Shown here piece after piece: positions 34,317 to 44,024 of a stretch of DNA of 57,633 nucleotides. The position numbers were made by a program, and so were the translations under genes. Origin of the DNA: Alphaproteobacteria bacterium (GTDB taxonomy: Bacteria; Pseudomonadota; Alphaproteobacteria; RF32; CAG-239); NCBI GenBank assembly GCA_017444525.1, contig JAFSWL010000048.1, positions 1 through 57,633 on the forward strand. The letters are read 5' to 3'. Positions within the stretch are counted from its first letter, which is position 1. Every line of letters starts with the position of its first letter. The notes under the pieces were generated by a model. The model made no database searches and was not told the origin of the DNA. It saw only the letters and a list, made by a program, of their open reading frames with translations.

Positions 34317-35491
34317 AAATAAAATATCCCGACTTAAAATTTATTGTAAAAAGAATCTTAATTTGCCTGCTGCTGATTTCGGTTGGTTGGTATCTGAAAG
34401 GACGACTATCTCCATCCGGCGGAATGGGTATGTATGGTATGGGAGAAGTTTATATTTTGGCGCAAAAAGCCCAAAATAAAGATATTGCCGCATTCAATAA
34501 TAAAATCTCCTACATTGAGGCAATCAATGAAGTAAATTTATTGCCACAAATTTCCGGTACAGTAGAGAACATTTTGTTTGATGAGGGCAGCATTGTAAAA
34601 GAAGGAGATGTTTTGTTTGAGATTGATCCATCAAAATATCATGCCGCATACGATTTGGCAAAGGCCAAATTAGACAGTGCAAAAGCCAATTTGGTTAAAG
34701 CCGAGCGTGACTATAATCGTCAGTTAAAATTAAGCGACGAGAAATTTTCTTCCAAAGCTACTTTTGACACGGCTGAAAGTGTTTATTTTCAGGCGAAAGC
34801 CGCGGTAGAAGAAGCCAAAGCCAATTTGGATTTGGCGACCATTGATTTAGATAATACTCAAGTACGTGCTCCAATCAGCGGTAAAATCGGTAAGGCATTG
34901 GTGACAAAGGGCAATTACGTGGTTACTTCACAAGTAACTTTAGCGAAAATCGTGCAAATGAATCCGGTTCGCATAAGTTTTTCATTGACCGATAAAGAAT
35001 ATGCCGCCGTCAAAATTCGTAATTATAAAAAAGATAATCTGACAGCTCGTATAACTTTGGCCAATGGAGATATCATAACCGAAAAAGTGGTTGGAATGTT
35101 CCTAGATAATTCCATTAATACCAACACTGCCACACTCTCGGTTTATGCCGATGTTGCCAACGAAGAAAACAATCTTATTCCGGGAAATTATGTTCAATCG
35201 GCAATATCCGATGATAAACCGATTTATGCAGTAGTAGTTCCACAAACGGCTATTAACTATGATAAAGACGGAGCATTTGTGTACATTGCGAAAATTAATC
35301 CGGAAAAAAGCTCGGAAAATGATATCCACGGTGTAGCTGAGCAGAGACGCGTGATTTTAGGCGAAACTATAGATTCGGAACAAGTGGTAATTAACGGGCT
35401 CTCTGAGGGAGAAATGGTAATTGTTCAGGGAAATATTAAAATACAGAACAATTCGCAAATTAAAATAGGTATATTGGAAAAACAGCCATAA
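34313..35491 (+). CDS. RND efflux periplasmic adaptor subunit (AcrA/MexA family)
   Basis: 392 residues. N-terminal membrane anchor (~12-30). Split biotinyl-lipoyl halves (LLPQISGTVENILFDEGSIV and NTQVRAPISGKIGKALV) flank a coiled-coil hairpin (~100-165: AKLDSAKANLVKAERDYNRQ). Beta-barrel and membrane-proximal domains follow (FSLTDKEYAAVK, VVPQTAINYDKDGAFVY). It joins the inner-membrane pump to an outer-membrane TolC-type channel; no tolC gene is present in this window. Confidence 0.95.
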   Translation: MKIKYPDLKFIVKRILICLLLISVGWYLKGRLSPSGGMGMYGMGEVYILAQKAQNKDIAAFNNKISYIEAINEVNLLPQISGTVENILFDEGSIVKEGDVLFEIDPSKYHAAYDLAKAKLDSAKANLVKAERDYNRQLKLSDEKFSSKATFDTAESVYFQAKAAVEEAKANLDLATIDLDNTQVRAPISGKIGKALVTKGNYVVTSQVTLAKIVQMNPVRISFSLTDKEYAAVKIRNYKKDNLTARITLANGDIITEKVVGMFLDNSINTNTATLSVYADVANEENNLIPGNYVQSAISDDKPIYAVVVPQTAINYDKDGAFVYIAKINPEKSSENDIHGVAEQRRVILGETIDSEQVVINGLSEGEMVIVQGNIKIQNNSQIKIGILEKQP

Positions 35492-35503
35492 GGATTAGAT
35501 AAA

Positions 35504-38500
35504 ATGTTTTCAAAGTTTTTTATTGAAAGACCTCGTTTTGCCGTTGTAATCGCGATTATTATGGCTTTAGCCGGATTGGCCTCGGTATTTTCCATGCCAA
35601 TCGGTATGTATCCAGAAATTGCGCCACCGGAAATTATGGTTTCCACTAACTATCCGGGAGCGAGTGCCGAAACAGTGGCAAATAATGTCGGAATTCCGTT
35701 AGAAAAGGCAATTAACGGCATAGAAGATATGCTGTATATGTCTTCTAACTCATATAACTCCGGTTCATATCAACTTTCTATTGCCTTTGAAACCGGTACC
35801 GATCCGGATTTGGATCAGGTTAAAGTACAAAACCGCATTCAGCAAGTTGTCAGTACACTGCCACAAGAGGTTCAAAGCATTGGCGTAACGGTGCGCCGTC
35901 GCTCTTCCGATATTTTGGCATTCTTGCAGGTTACATCGCCAAACGGCACTTATGACAGCAACTATTTGAACAATTATGTAGAAAACAACATTAAGATTGC
36001 GTTGAGCCGTGCTTACGGTGTCGGCGAAGTTAATATTATGGGAGCGGCAACCAGTATGCGCGTGTGGGTTGATGCCGATAAAACAACCGCACTCAATATT
36101 CCGATTGAAACCATAAAAGCTGCCATTCGCAGTCAAAATGTGCAGCCATCTCTCGGTTCGGTAGGTTCAGCACCGGGTGACGGGCATCAAGTGCTTGTTT
36201 ATTCTTTGGAAACCAAAGGACGATTGAATAACCCTAAGGATTTCGAAAATATCATTGTACGCACCGCAGAAGAAGGCGGACTTGTACGTTTAAAGGATAT
36301 TGCACGGGTTGAACTGGGTTCGGAAAGTTATTTGTTTGATTCTCGAGTTGACGGCAAACCTGCAGTGGCAATCATCATCAATAAGTCCTCTGGAGCTAAT
36401 GCTGTTAATGCCATGAAAGCCGTACGAGCCGAATTAAAGAAGCTCGAGCGTTTTTATCCGGAAGATCTGCAAGTTGAAATATTCGTAGACACTACTGACT
36501 TCATTATTTCTTCAATAGAAGAAGTATTTTTCACGTTATTTTTGACATTTGCTTTGGTTGTGCTTGTTTGCTATGTATTTTTGCAAGATTGGCGAGCGAC
36601 ATTGGTGCCGTCAATTGCAATTCCAGTATCAATTCTGGCGACGTTTGCCGTTATGAAGGCTTTAGGCTTCAATCTGAACATTTTAACGTTATTCGGATTG
36701 GTTTTAGCCATCGGATTGGTAGTGGATGATGCAATTGTGGTGGTCGAACGCACTTTATATTTGATGCAAACGGAAAGACTAAGCTCCAAACAGGCTGCCA
36801 TTAAAGCTATGGAACAGGTATCAAGTGCTGTCGTAGCAACAACTTTGGTGCTATTGGCAATTTTTGTACCGATTGCTTTTATGGGTGGAATTACCGGCAA
36901 AATTTACCAACAATTTGCCATTACCATCAGCTTTGCCGTAACTTTTTCTTCGGTTAATGCCTTAACCTTATCTCCGGCTTTGGCCGCTACCTTTCTGCGC
37001 CCGTTTGAAATTAAAAAGACAGGTTATCTCGGTTGGTTTAACCGCTTTATAACCGGTGCAACCAATAAATACTTGATAGTTATCGGTTATCTCGGCAGAA
37101 AAATCAGTATTATTGCCTTTATTTTGGGAATTTTATTCCTACTGATTGCAGCATTTTTTAAAATGACTGCGACATCATTTCTGCCGGATGAAGATCAAGG
37201 CGTTATAATGGTAAACGTACAACTACCGGAGGGAGCGTCAAGTGTACGCACCAAAGAAGTAAACAATAAGATTTTGGCAGCAGTACAAACCGAACCGGAT
37301 GTAAAATCGGTTATCAATCTTGAAGGCTTCAGCATTATGGCCGGTCAGGGCGAGAACGTCGGTTTTGGTGTATTATCCTTAAAAAATTGGAGTGAACGCA
37401 AACGCGAAGATCAATACTCGACTAATATCAAAAATCGACTCTCAGCAATTGTCGGAGCTTTTTCCGAAGCAAAGATACAATTGTTTGAAATGCCGGCTAT
37501 TCCTGGATTAGGTTCGACCAACGCTATGGATTTTAAAATTCAATCTGTTGAATCTACTGATATGAACGAATTGGAGAAAGTGGTGAATAACTTTACAATG
37601 CAAGCAATGCAGTTACCACAAATTATGATGGCATATTCTACGTTTAATGCGCAAACGCCACATGCTTATATCGAAATCGATCGTGAAAAAGCAGAATCAT
37701 TAGGCGTTGCCATCGGTTCCATTTATTCATCGCTGCAAACCTATATTGGCTCGAGCTACATTAATGATATTAACATCGGAACTCAAGTAAACAAAGTTAA
37801 GGTGCAAGCCGACTGGAAATATCGTAAAGATCTGAGCAGCTTGAATAAAATATATATCCACTCCGAGAAGGGGCAGATGGTACCTTTAGGTAGTCTTATA
37901 CATATCAAAACCGTGTTATTGCCGCGAGGTATCAGCCGCTATAACCAATATCCTAGCGCAACCATAAATGCCATGGCCGCCTCCGGTTTTAGTTCGGGTG
38001 AGGCTATGCAAGCACTTGAGGATTTGGCTACCAGTACGCTACCGAAAGGATACAACTACGCTTGGTCCGGTTCCAGTTTGCAAGAAAAGAACAATCAGGG
38101 GCAAATTTACTATATTATTGCTTTTGCTTGTTTATTTGCTTATTTGTTTATGGTGGCACAATACGAAAGTTGGATGATTCCGCTGGCAGTTATGCTATCG
38201 GTAACGGCAGCAACTCTCGGTGCGTTGTTCGGCTTGTTTGTTACTAAAATGTCTCTGAGTATTTATGCACAGCTGGGTTTGGTTCTCTTGGTCGGTCTGG
38301 CCGCAAAAAATGCTATTTTGATTGTAGAATTTGCCCGTGATGCGCATAACGAAGGTGTACCGATTTTGAAGGCTGCGCTGTATGGTACGCGTGAACGTTT
38401 TCGTGCTGTGTTGATGACGGCAATGACCTTTATCTTAGGTGTTGCTCCATTGGTGTGGGCAAGCGGGGCATCGGCCGGAAGCCGTGTCGCGGTAGGAGTT

Positions 38501-38638
38501 CCGGTATTTTCAGGAATGATTATAGGTACCGTTGCCGGTTTGCTTCTGATTCCGTTGATGTATGTTTTGGTGCAAACAGTTACCGAATATAAATTCAAGA
38601 AAGTACAAAATGGCGAATCCACGTCTGAGCAGCGCTAA
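35504..38638 (+). CDS. RND multidrug efflux transporter, inner-membrane pump (AcrB/HAE1 family)
   Basis: 1044 residues, the usual size. Twelve membrane helices with two large periplasmic loops. The N-terminus is FFIERPRFAVVIAIIM; the proton-relay helix has GLVLAIGLVVDDAIVVVE with the paired Asp; later GLVLLVGLAAKNAILIVEFA carries the key Lys. Starts 12 bases after the adaptor. Proton-driven export of hydrophobic compounds. The last 29 bases overlap the rsmB-like gene. Confidence 0.96.
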   Translation: MFSKFFIERPRFAVVIAIIMALAGLASVFSMPIGMYPEIAPPEIMVSTNYPGASAETVANNVGIPLEKAINGIEDMLYMSSNSYNSGSYQLSIAFETGTDPDLDQVKVQNRIQQVVSTLPQEVQSIGVTVRRRSSDILAFLQVTSPNGTYDSNYLNNYVENNIKIALSRAYGVGEVNIMGAATSMRVWVDADKTTALNIPIETIKAAIRSQNVQPSLGSVGSAPGDGHQVLVYSLETKGRLNNPKDFENIIVRTAEEGGLVRLKDIARVELGSESYLFDSRVDGKPAVAIIINKSSGANAVNAMKAVRAELKKLERFYPEDLQVEIFVDTTDFIISSIEEVFFTLFLTFALVVLVCYVFLQDWRATLVPSIAIPVSILATFAVMKALGFNLNILTLFGLVLAIGLVVDDAIVVVERTLYLMQTERLSSKQAAIKAMEQVSSAVVATTLVLLAIFVPIAFMGGITGKIYQQFAITISFAVTFSSVNALTLSPALAATFLRPFEIKKTGYLGWFNRFITGATNKYLIVIGYLGRKISIIAFILGILFLLIAAFFKMTATSFLPDEDQGVIMVNVQLPEGASSVRTKEVNNKILAAVQTEPDVKSVINLEGFSIMAGQGENVGFGVLSLKNWSERKREDQYSTNIKNRLSAIVGAFSEAKIQLFEMPAIPGLGSTNAMDFKIQSVESTDMNELEKVVNNFTMQAMQLPQIMMAYSTFNAQTPHAYIEIDREKAESLGVAIGSIYSSLQTYIGSSYINDINIGTQVNKVKVQADWKYRKDLSSLNKIYIHSEKGQMVPLGSLIHIKTVLLPRGISRYNQYPSATINAMAASGFSSGEAMQALEDLATSTLPKGYNYAWSGSSLQEKNNQGQIYYIIAFACLFAYLFMVAQYESWMIPLAVMLSVTAATLGALFGLFVTKMSLSIYAQLGLVLLVGLAAKNAILIVEFARDAHNEGVPILKAALYGTRERFRAVLMTAMTFILGVAPLVWASGASAGSRVAVGVPVFSGMIIGTVAGLLLIPLMYVLVQTVTEYKFKKVQNGESTSEQR

Positions 38639-39881
38639 AATAATTCAGAAAATTTTAGAAGATAAAGTCTTTTTCAGTGATTTAAAAAAACAAATTTCTG
38701 AAAATGACTTGCCATTCTGCAATATGTTGATATTAACGGTGTTACGGCATTTAACTGCATTGCAGCAAATTTTGGGTAGTTATCTTGCTAAGAAAATACC
38801 TAATAAACATAGAATTGCACAATATCTTTTATGGGCTGCCATTGCCGAAATTTTATATATGGAAACCGCTGAATATGCAGTGATTAACGAGACAGTCAAA
38901 AATATTCGCGACTCCAGCGATAAATTTTTTGGGGGGCTTGCCAATGCAATACTGCGGAAAGTATGCGCTCAAAAAAATATTTTACGCGATACAGCAGATA
39001 AAATTTCTCCCCTGCCCGATACTTTTCTATCGATTCTTGAAGAATATGACTCCGAACAGATAAGGCAAATAAATAAGGCTGTCTTTGCAGTTCCGGCATT
39101 GGATATTACAACAAAAGAAAATCCGCGGGAATTAGCAGAAAAAATGAATGCTCAGTTACTGCCGAACGGTAGTCTCCGAATCCGCAACGCGTCTAAAGTT
39201 CAAACACTTCCCGAATATACTTCCGGACAATGGTGGGTACAAGATGTAGCGGCAGCGCTACCGGTTGCCGTAATGGGAGAAATCCGCGGTAAGAAAGTTG
39301 CGGATTTATGTGCGGCTCCGGGTGGCAAAACTGCTCAACTCGCTGCAAAAGGAGCCAAAGTAACCGCTTTTGATATTTCTGCCGAACGCATGAATACACT
39401 CAGACAGAATATGCTGCGACTCGGATTTCAAAATATTAAGACATACATAACTGATGCCATTGAATATTTACACGATGCCTCCGAGCAATTTGATGCTGTA
39501 CTGCTAGATGCTCCGTGTTCTGCTACCGGAACTTTTCGTCGACACCCCGAGATTCTACACATAAAAAATCGACAAGATGCTATAGAACAAGCCGAATTAC
39601 AAAAATCTCTGCTCGAATTATGTGCCAATATCCTGAAAATCAACGGAATTTTGGTTTACAGTGTTTGTTCTATCTGTAAACTTGAAGGTGAAAGACAAAT
39701 TGATTCTTTTTTGCACAATAATCCCCGTTTCAAATTGCTACCGATTACGGAAAATGAAATATCCGCGTACGGAAAATGGCAGAATTGTCTGATTTTACCA
39801 AACGGCACCATTCGTACATTACCTTATTACCAAAACGGCATGGACTCTTTCTTTATTTGTAAAATGCAAAGAATAATTTAA
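38610..39881 (+). CDS. rsmB: 16S rRNA (cytosine-967-C5)-methyltransferase RsmB-like
   Basis: 423 residues from the ATG at 38610, inside the end of the pump gene. An N-terminal NusB-like helical domain (~1-130; AAIAEILYMETAEYAVINETV) precedes a Rossmann methyltransferase domain: KVADLCAAPGGKTAQLA for SAM, VLLDAPCSATGTFRRHPEI with the PC cysteine, and VYSVCSICKLEGE with the second catalytic cysteine region. Both domains together identify RsmB rather than RsmF. The overlap suggests cotranscription with the efflux genes although functions are unrelated. Confidence 0.92.
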   Translation: MANPRLSSAKIIQKILEDKVFFSDLKKQISENDLPFCNMLILTVLRHLTALQQILGSYLAKKIPNKHRIAQYLLWAAIAEILYMETAEYAVINETVKNIRDSSDKFFGGLANAILRKVCAQKNILRDTADKISPLPDTFLSILEEYDSEQIRQINKAVFAVPALDITTKENPRELAEKMNAQLLPNGSLRIRNASKVQTLPEYTSGQWWVQDVAAALPVAVMGEIRGKKVADLCAAPGGKTAQLAAKGAKVTAFDISAERMNTLRQNMLRLGFQNIKTYITDAIEYLHDASEQFDAVLLDAPCSATGTFRRHPEILHIKNRQDAIEQAELQKSLLELCANILKINGILVYSVCSICKLEGERQIDSFLHNNPRFKLLPITENEISAYGKWQNCLILPNGTIRTLPYYQNGMDSFFICKMQRII

Positions 39882-39922
39882 TAATTTGCTTTTATATTAT
39901 ACAGTAAATTGGAGAGAATTAT

Positions 39923-40999
39923 ATGTTATTGTATACGTTTTTATATATTATAACTTTTGCATTGTTCGGTTTTATTTCCATGTATTTTATATATAAACCG
40001 GCGGTAAACAAATATATGCAAACACTCGAACTTAATGTATCTTCATTGGCTTTTCCATACATATTTGCAATTTATGCGCTTTGTACAACAGTTATTTATT
40101 TAACAGTGGATAAAGATGATTTTATTGAACCGCTGACAGCAGTAAGAGTTTTTGTTCCATTGATTTTAGCCGCAGCTATCTATGCTTCCACGCTGGTGTT
40201 TTCGAAAAAAGTTATTTACGCTGTTATTTTGTTTGCGGTTGCCATAACAGCTTTTTTGCAGCCTATCGGGATTGGTAATTCGTTTCCGTTGGCACCGATT
40301 GGGCTGCGACTGCTTGTGTTTGGTTTTGCCTCCGTATTTTGTTTTGGTTCGCGAATCTTAAATATTTTACCGCACACGTTTATTATGCCTAATATTGTGA
40401 TTTTGTGCGGTTTGATCTTGTTTGCGATAATCGGGGCAATGCCTCTGTATATCGCGGTATGCGCCGCAGTTTTAATAGGCACAAGCGCCGCTTATTTGAA
40501 TATTAATTATTATGATGTAAAAATCGATTTGGACGACGGAGCTTGTGTTGCATTGAGCTATCTGATATGCAATCTGTTGTTGATGAATTTGGGGGAATTT
40601 TGTTTCCCGTCATGCATTATCATTACTCTTATTTTCTGGGAAGAAATGGCTGCTGCCGTGTACAATCGCTTATTGATAACGCATCTTGGAATGATGAGTG
40701 AAAACACAAATTATTTTTTTGCTGCCCAAAAATATCCTTTACAGGTCTTAACCACCGCCATTTTTAAAGTAGGAGTGATATTATTGTTTTTATCTTGGTT
40801 CCAACTGTTTTCAGTAAATCCATATTCTTTAATAATCGTAGGACTTCTGATTGTATTTTGGCTTAACGGTGCTCTCGGACAACATGAAAGTACTCCTTCA
40901 ACACTGGTAGACATTAATCGCAAATTTGTCAGCGATGTTAAGCAGAATTTGCAGGAGGTAAAAGAAATTTTTAACACCGAACGGAAAGGCAAAAAATAA
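39923..40999 (+). CDS. Integral membrane hypothetical protein (~11 helices)
   Basis: 358 residues, not recognised. About eleven hydrophobic segments between residues 2 and 325, joined by very short loops; the only polar motif in a loop is DVKIDLDDG near 195-205, and SFPLAPIGLRLL near 115. A soluble tail of about 35 residues ends the protein. The stop TAA overlaps the start of the next gene by one base (TAATG), so the two are coupled. Could be a lipid- or sugar-handling transferase or a flippase; nothing decides it. GGAGAG lies upstream of the start. Confidence 0.7.
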   Translation: MLLYTFLYIITFALFGFISMYFIYKPAVNKYMQTLELNVSSLAFPYIFAIYALCTTVIYLTVDKDDFIEPLTAVRVFVPLILAAAIYASTLVFSKKVIYAVILFAVAITAFLQPIGIGNSFPLAPIGLRLLVFGFASVFCFGSRILNILPHTFIMPNIVILCGLILFAIIGAMPLYIAVCAAVLIGTSAAYLNINYYDVKIDLDDGACVALSYLICNLLLMNLGEFCFPSCIIITLIFWEEMAAAVYNRLLITHLGMMSENTNYFFAAQKYPLQVLTTAIFKVGVILLFLSWFQLFSVNPYSLIIVGLLIVFWLNGALGQHESTPSTLVDINRKFVSDVKQNLQEVKEIFNTERKGKK

Positions 41000-42336
41000 T
41001 GCCGTTGAATAATTGTATGGAAAATATCCGCCGCTTTTTATTTGCCGATAAAAAAGAATCGGCACAGGCTCTGTATCGCATTACCGTTGTGGCTTTTGAA
41101 GATAAGTGCAATCTTAATTGTGGTCGAAGATTTGCCGACATATTGCAAAAAAATCCTTTGTTTGATGTAAACTTTTTTTCGGAGACTTTTCCTAAAGGAT
41201 TTCTTAATTTGCAGGGACGCAATTTTTTTGATTTTATTGATCGCGGTAATCAGATTTTAAGCTCTACTCATTCGGATATTTTGATTTGGGGATATGAGGA
41301 TAACGCCAAGATTCGCCTCAATTTTCAGATTTCTGATCAATACAATATCGGTGAAGGATTGTCATATTCGCTCTTGGATAGTTTGTATGTACCGCTTAAT
41401 TTTTTCACCTCGCCGGAAACTTTTTCCGAATCGCTTTTATTGCTAATTTGCGCCATTATTATAGCGACAATTCCGCCGGTTACCAATGATCAAAAAAATC
41501 ATCGCGATGCAATCTTATGCGATATCATTAAACTTTTGGCAGCCGATACCTCTCCTAAGGAGATTTCACGAGAATTTATGCCGTATATTATGAATATGCT
41601 CGGAAAAATCTATTTGAGTAAGGCGCAAAAAAATTTAAACGACAATGATATCGAGATTATCAGCAATTTATTTGAAGGAGCACTTAAAAATAAGCAGTTT
41701 ATGCGGATGCCGATTTATTATGGCTGTATTTACAATAATTTGGCACAATTGTATGAAACAGCTTATAGACAAACGCAAATTGATGGATCTATTTATTTGC
41801 GCGAAGCTATTTCTTTTTATCAGGAAGCTCACAAATATCTAAATAAAAATTATCCGTATGATTACGGTTTAACTGCTTATCGATTGGCTTTGCTTTATTT
41901 TGATTTTTGGAAATACACCACGGATTTGCAAGCCTTACGAGATGCGGTAACTCAGTTGCGTGAAGCGGAAAAAGTATATTCGTACGCTCAATTTCCACAG
42001 TCTTGGTGTCGGGTACAGGGCTTACTCGGATATTATTTGACCTCTTTGGGAATGACTACATCCAGTAATGAAATCATGCAATTAGCCATCAACAGTTATC
42101 ACAATCAGCAAAAAATATTGGAGCAGCGGATTTATCCGATTGAATGGTCAGAAATTCAAGAAGAAATCGGTAATATATATTATTTGCTGGGCAAGCTGAA
42201 CGATGATGATAATTTTATGATAGAAGCGCGCAATTACTTTAATTCCGCACTTGAAGTTTATCAGCAGCTTAAGGCCAAAGATAAAGTCTCAGAAACAAAG
42301 AGACGCTTGGATAAGGTTCATAATTATATCGACTGA
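40999..42336 (+). CDS. TPR-repeat protein coupled to the membrane protein
   Basis: 445 residues. Residues ~1-150 are an alpha/beta domain (YRITVVAFEDKCNLNCGRRF, SDILIWGYEDNAKIRL) of a kind seen before TPR arrays in alphaproteobacterial proteins. Residues ~190-440 are helical repeats of the tetratricopeptide type, for example YLREAISFYQEAHKYL and LQALRDAVTQLREAEKVY. No signal peptide: cytoplasmic. One-base overlap with the membrane-protein gene points to a joint complex, perhaps a scaffold for it. Start is ATG immediately at the upstream stop. Confidence 0.75.
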   Translation: MPLNNCMENIRRFLFADKKESAQALYRITVVAFEDKCNLNCGRRFADILQKNPLFDVNFFSETFPKGFLNLQGRNFFDFIDRGNQILSSTHSDILIWGYEDNAKIRLNFQISDQYNIGEGLSYSLLDSLYVPLNFFTSPETFSESLLLLICAIIIATIPPVTNDQKNHRDAILCDIIKLLAADTSPKEISREFMPYIMNMLGKIYLSKAQKNLNDNDIEIISNLFEGALKNKQFMRMPIYYGCIYNNLAQLYETAYRQTQIDGSIYLREAISFYQEAHKYLNKNYPYDYGLTAYRLALLYFDFWKYTTDLQALRDAVTQLREAEKVYSYAQFPQSWCRVQGLLGYYLTSLGMTTSSNEIMQLAINSYHNQQKILEQRIYPIEWSEIQEEIGNIYYLLGKLNDDDNFMIEARNYFNSALEVYQQLKAKDKVSETKRRLDKVHNYID

Positions 42337-42388
42337 GCTTGAAAATCGATGACGCATCACTATTTTATTAAACATACGGAGAAAAATT

Positions 42389-42988
42389 ATGCGTTGCATC
42401 GAACAAGACAGTTTAAATCGCCGACGTTCTGTTTATGACTTAAGCGGAGTATTGCCTATTTCAGAAAATTGTTTTATTGAAACAATCGAATCGTGTATAT
42501 TAAATTGCCCGACACCGTTTAACATTCAATCGGCACGGGTGGTGGTGCTATTTGGTAAAAAACATTTACAAATCTGGAATAAAATATGGGAAGAATTATT
42601 TAACTTAATAACCGATAAACAGACAGCCGGCGTAAAGAAGAAAATCGATGCCTTTATGCGTGCTTACGGAACAATTCTGTTTTTTGAAGATCGTAATTCA
42701 TTAATGCGTTTGAAAAAGCAATTTCCTCAATATGCCAAGAATATGCGCGTTTGGACTGAACAAGCCAATGGGATGCTACAATACATGATTTGGCAGGCAC
42801 TTTCCGATAATGAAGTGGGAGCATCGCTGCAACATTATAACGAATTGATTGATAAGACCGTCAATAAGATGTTTAACTTACCGAAAACTTGGAAAATTGT
42901 GGCACAAATGCCATTTGGAAGCATTGCCACTGAGCCGTCAGAGAAAACTTTTTTGCCGATTGAAGAACGCTTAAAAATCTTGCGATAA
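42389..42988 (+). CDS. Nitroreductase family protein (Frm2/Hbn1-like)
   Basis: 199 residues. The N-terminus has the RRSVYDLSG segment; CPTPFNIQSARVVVLFG is the FMN-phosphate-binding region; the middle YGTILFFED and WTEQANGMLQYMIWQAL, then GASLQHYNELID and WKIVAQMPFG, match the short nitroreductase-like group that includes fungal Frm2/Hbn1. An NAD(P)H-FMN oxidoreductase, physiological substrate unknown. GGAG lies 8 bases before the ATG. Converges with pth with one base between the stop codons. Confidence 0.9.
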   Translation: MRCIEQDSLNRRRSVYDLSGVLPISENCFIETIESCILNCPTPFNIQSARVVVLFGKKHLQIWNKIWEELFNLITDKQTAGVKKKIDAFMRAYGTILFFEDRNSLMRLKKQFPQYAKNMRVWTEQANGMLQYMIWQALSDNEVGASLQHYNELIDKTVNKMFNLPKTWKIVAQMPFGSIATEPSEKTFLPIEERLKILR

Positions 42989-42989
42989 T

Positions 42990-43568
42990 TTACCTTTTTG
43001 CCAACCTCATACCGAGCTGATTGGAGAACTCAGCAACCCCCTTTTGCAGCAATATCGGTAATAAATCTGCCGTCAATTTAATATTGATTTCAACATTATC
43101 TTTATCCATTTTAGAAAAAACGGAAAGCACATAATTGACAATGCTTTCTTCGTTTTTACCGACAGGATGTCCGATACCGAGACGAATCCGATTATAATTC
43201 GGCGTAATACACGAATCGATGCTTTTTATTCCATTATGTCCGCCGGAACCTCCGCCAAGTTTGGCTTTTATTTTATCTGTCGGTAAGTCCATATCGTCAT
43301 GAATAACCACTATATTCTGTGGCAGAATTTTATAAAAATTTGCAACTTGCACCACACTGTTGCCGGAAAGATTCATATATGTCTGCGGTTTTAAGAGATA
43401 GACCTTCTCACCCTCAATATTGCCCTCAGCAATAAGACCGCTGAATTTGGAGCGAAAAGGTGAAAAATTATAGCGGCGATGAATCTCATCTGCCGCCATA
43501 AATCCGACGTTATGGCGGGTAGCCGCATATTCCGCTCCCGGATTGCCGAGACCAACCACCAAAAACAT
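42990..43568 (-). CDS. pth: Peptidyl-tRNA hydrolase
   Basis: Recycles peptidyl-tRNAs released prematurely. 192 residues. VGLGNPGAEYAATRHNVGF holds the catalytic His (near 20); LLKPQTYMNLSG and VIHDDMDLP with the catalytic Asp, then GGGSGGHNGIKSID and RIRLGIGHP. Directly follows rplY (nine bases), the usual arrangement. Confidence 0.97.
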   Translation of the reverse strand: MFLVVGLGNPGAEYAATRHNVGFMAADEIHRRYNFSPFRSKFSGLIAEGNIEGEKVYLLKPQTYMNLSGNSVVQVANFYKILPQNIVVIHDDMDLPTDKIKAKLGGGSGGHNGIKSIDSCITPNYNRIRLGIGHPVGKNEESIVNYVLSVFSKMDKDNVEINIKLTADLLPILLQKGVAEFSNQLGMRLAKR

Positions 43569-43577
43569 ATTTGCCTC

Positions 43578-43868
43578 TTATTTACGCATAAAATCAACGT
43601 GAATTGGTTGATCGGAAACAGGGTGGAATTGAACATCCTGACAAACAACCTTTGTCTTTTTACCGTCAAGGTCAATTGTAATTTCTGACTGGTACAAATC
43701 TGCCAAATCCAAAGCTTTTGCAACTTCTACCGGATCAAGACTGATTAACACCACGTCTTTTTTGCCACCGTAAATCACTGCAGGAATACGGCCCTCACGA
43801 CGACAAGCACGAGCTGCCCCCTTACCTGCTTTTTCACGCTTTTTAGCATTAAAAGTATATTCTGTCAT
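43578..43868 (-). CDS. rplY: 50S ribosomal protein bL25, short form
   Basis: 96 residues binding 5S rRNA. REKAGKGAARACRREGRIPAVIYGG and IHVDFMRK-type ending are the bL25 core. Most alphaproteobacterial proteins are the ~200-residue CTC form with a second domain; this one stops right after the core, like E. coli RplY. The stop is clean with no continued frame. Cotranscribed with pth. Confidence 0.93.
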   Translation of the reverse strand: MTEYTFNAKKREKAGKGAARACRREGRIPAVIYGGKKDVVLISLDPVEVAKALDLADLYQSEITIDLDGKKTKVVCQDVQFHPVSDQPIHVDFMRK

Positions 43869-44024
43869 TTTATTTTCCTTTTTATAATCAACACGCTTTC
43901 AGCCTCCAGGGGTGCCGAAAGTAAATGCGTTGTACAACAAAAATATTTGATATGCAAGTGTTTTTTAATAAAATATTATCACTTATAGATTAAATTCTAG
44001 ACCATGAAGCTAGGAGAAAACATC

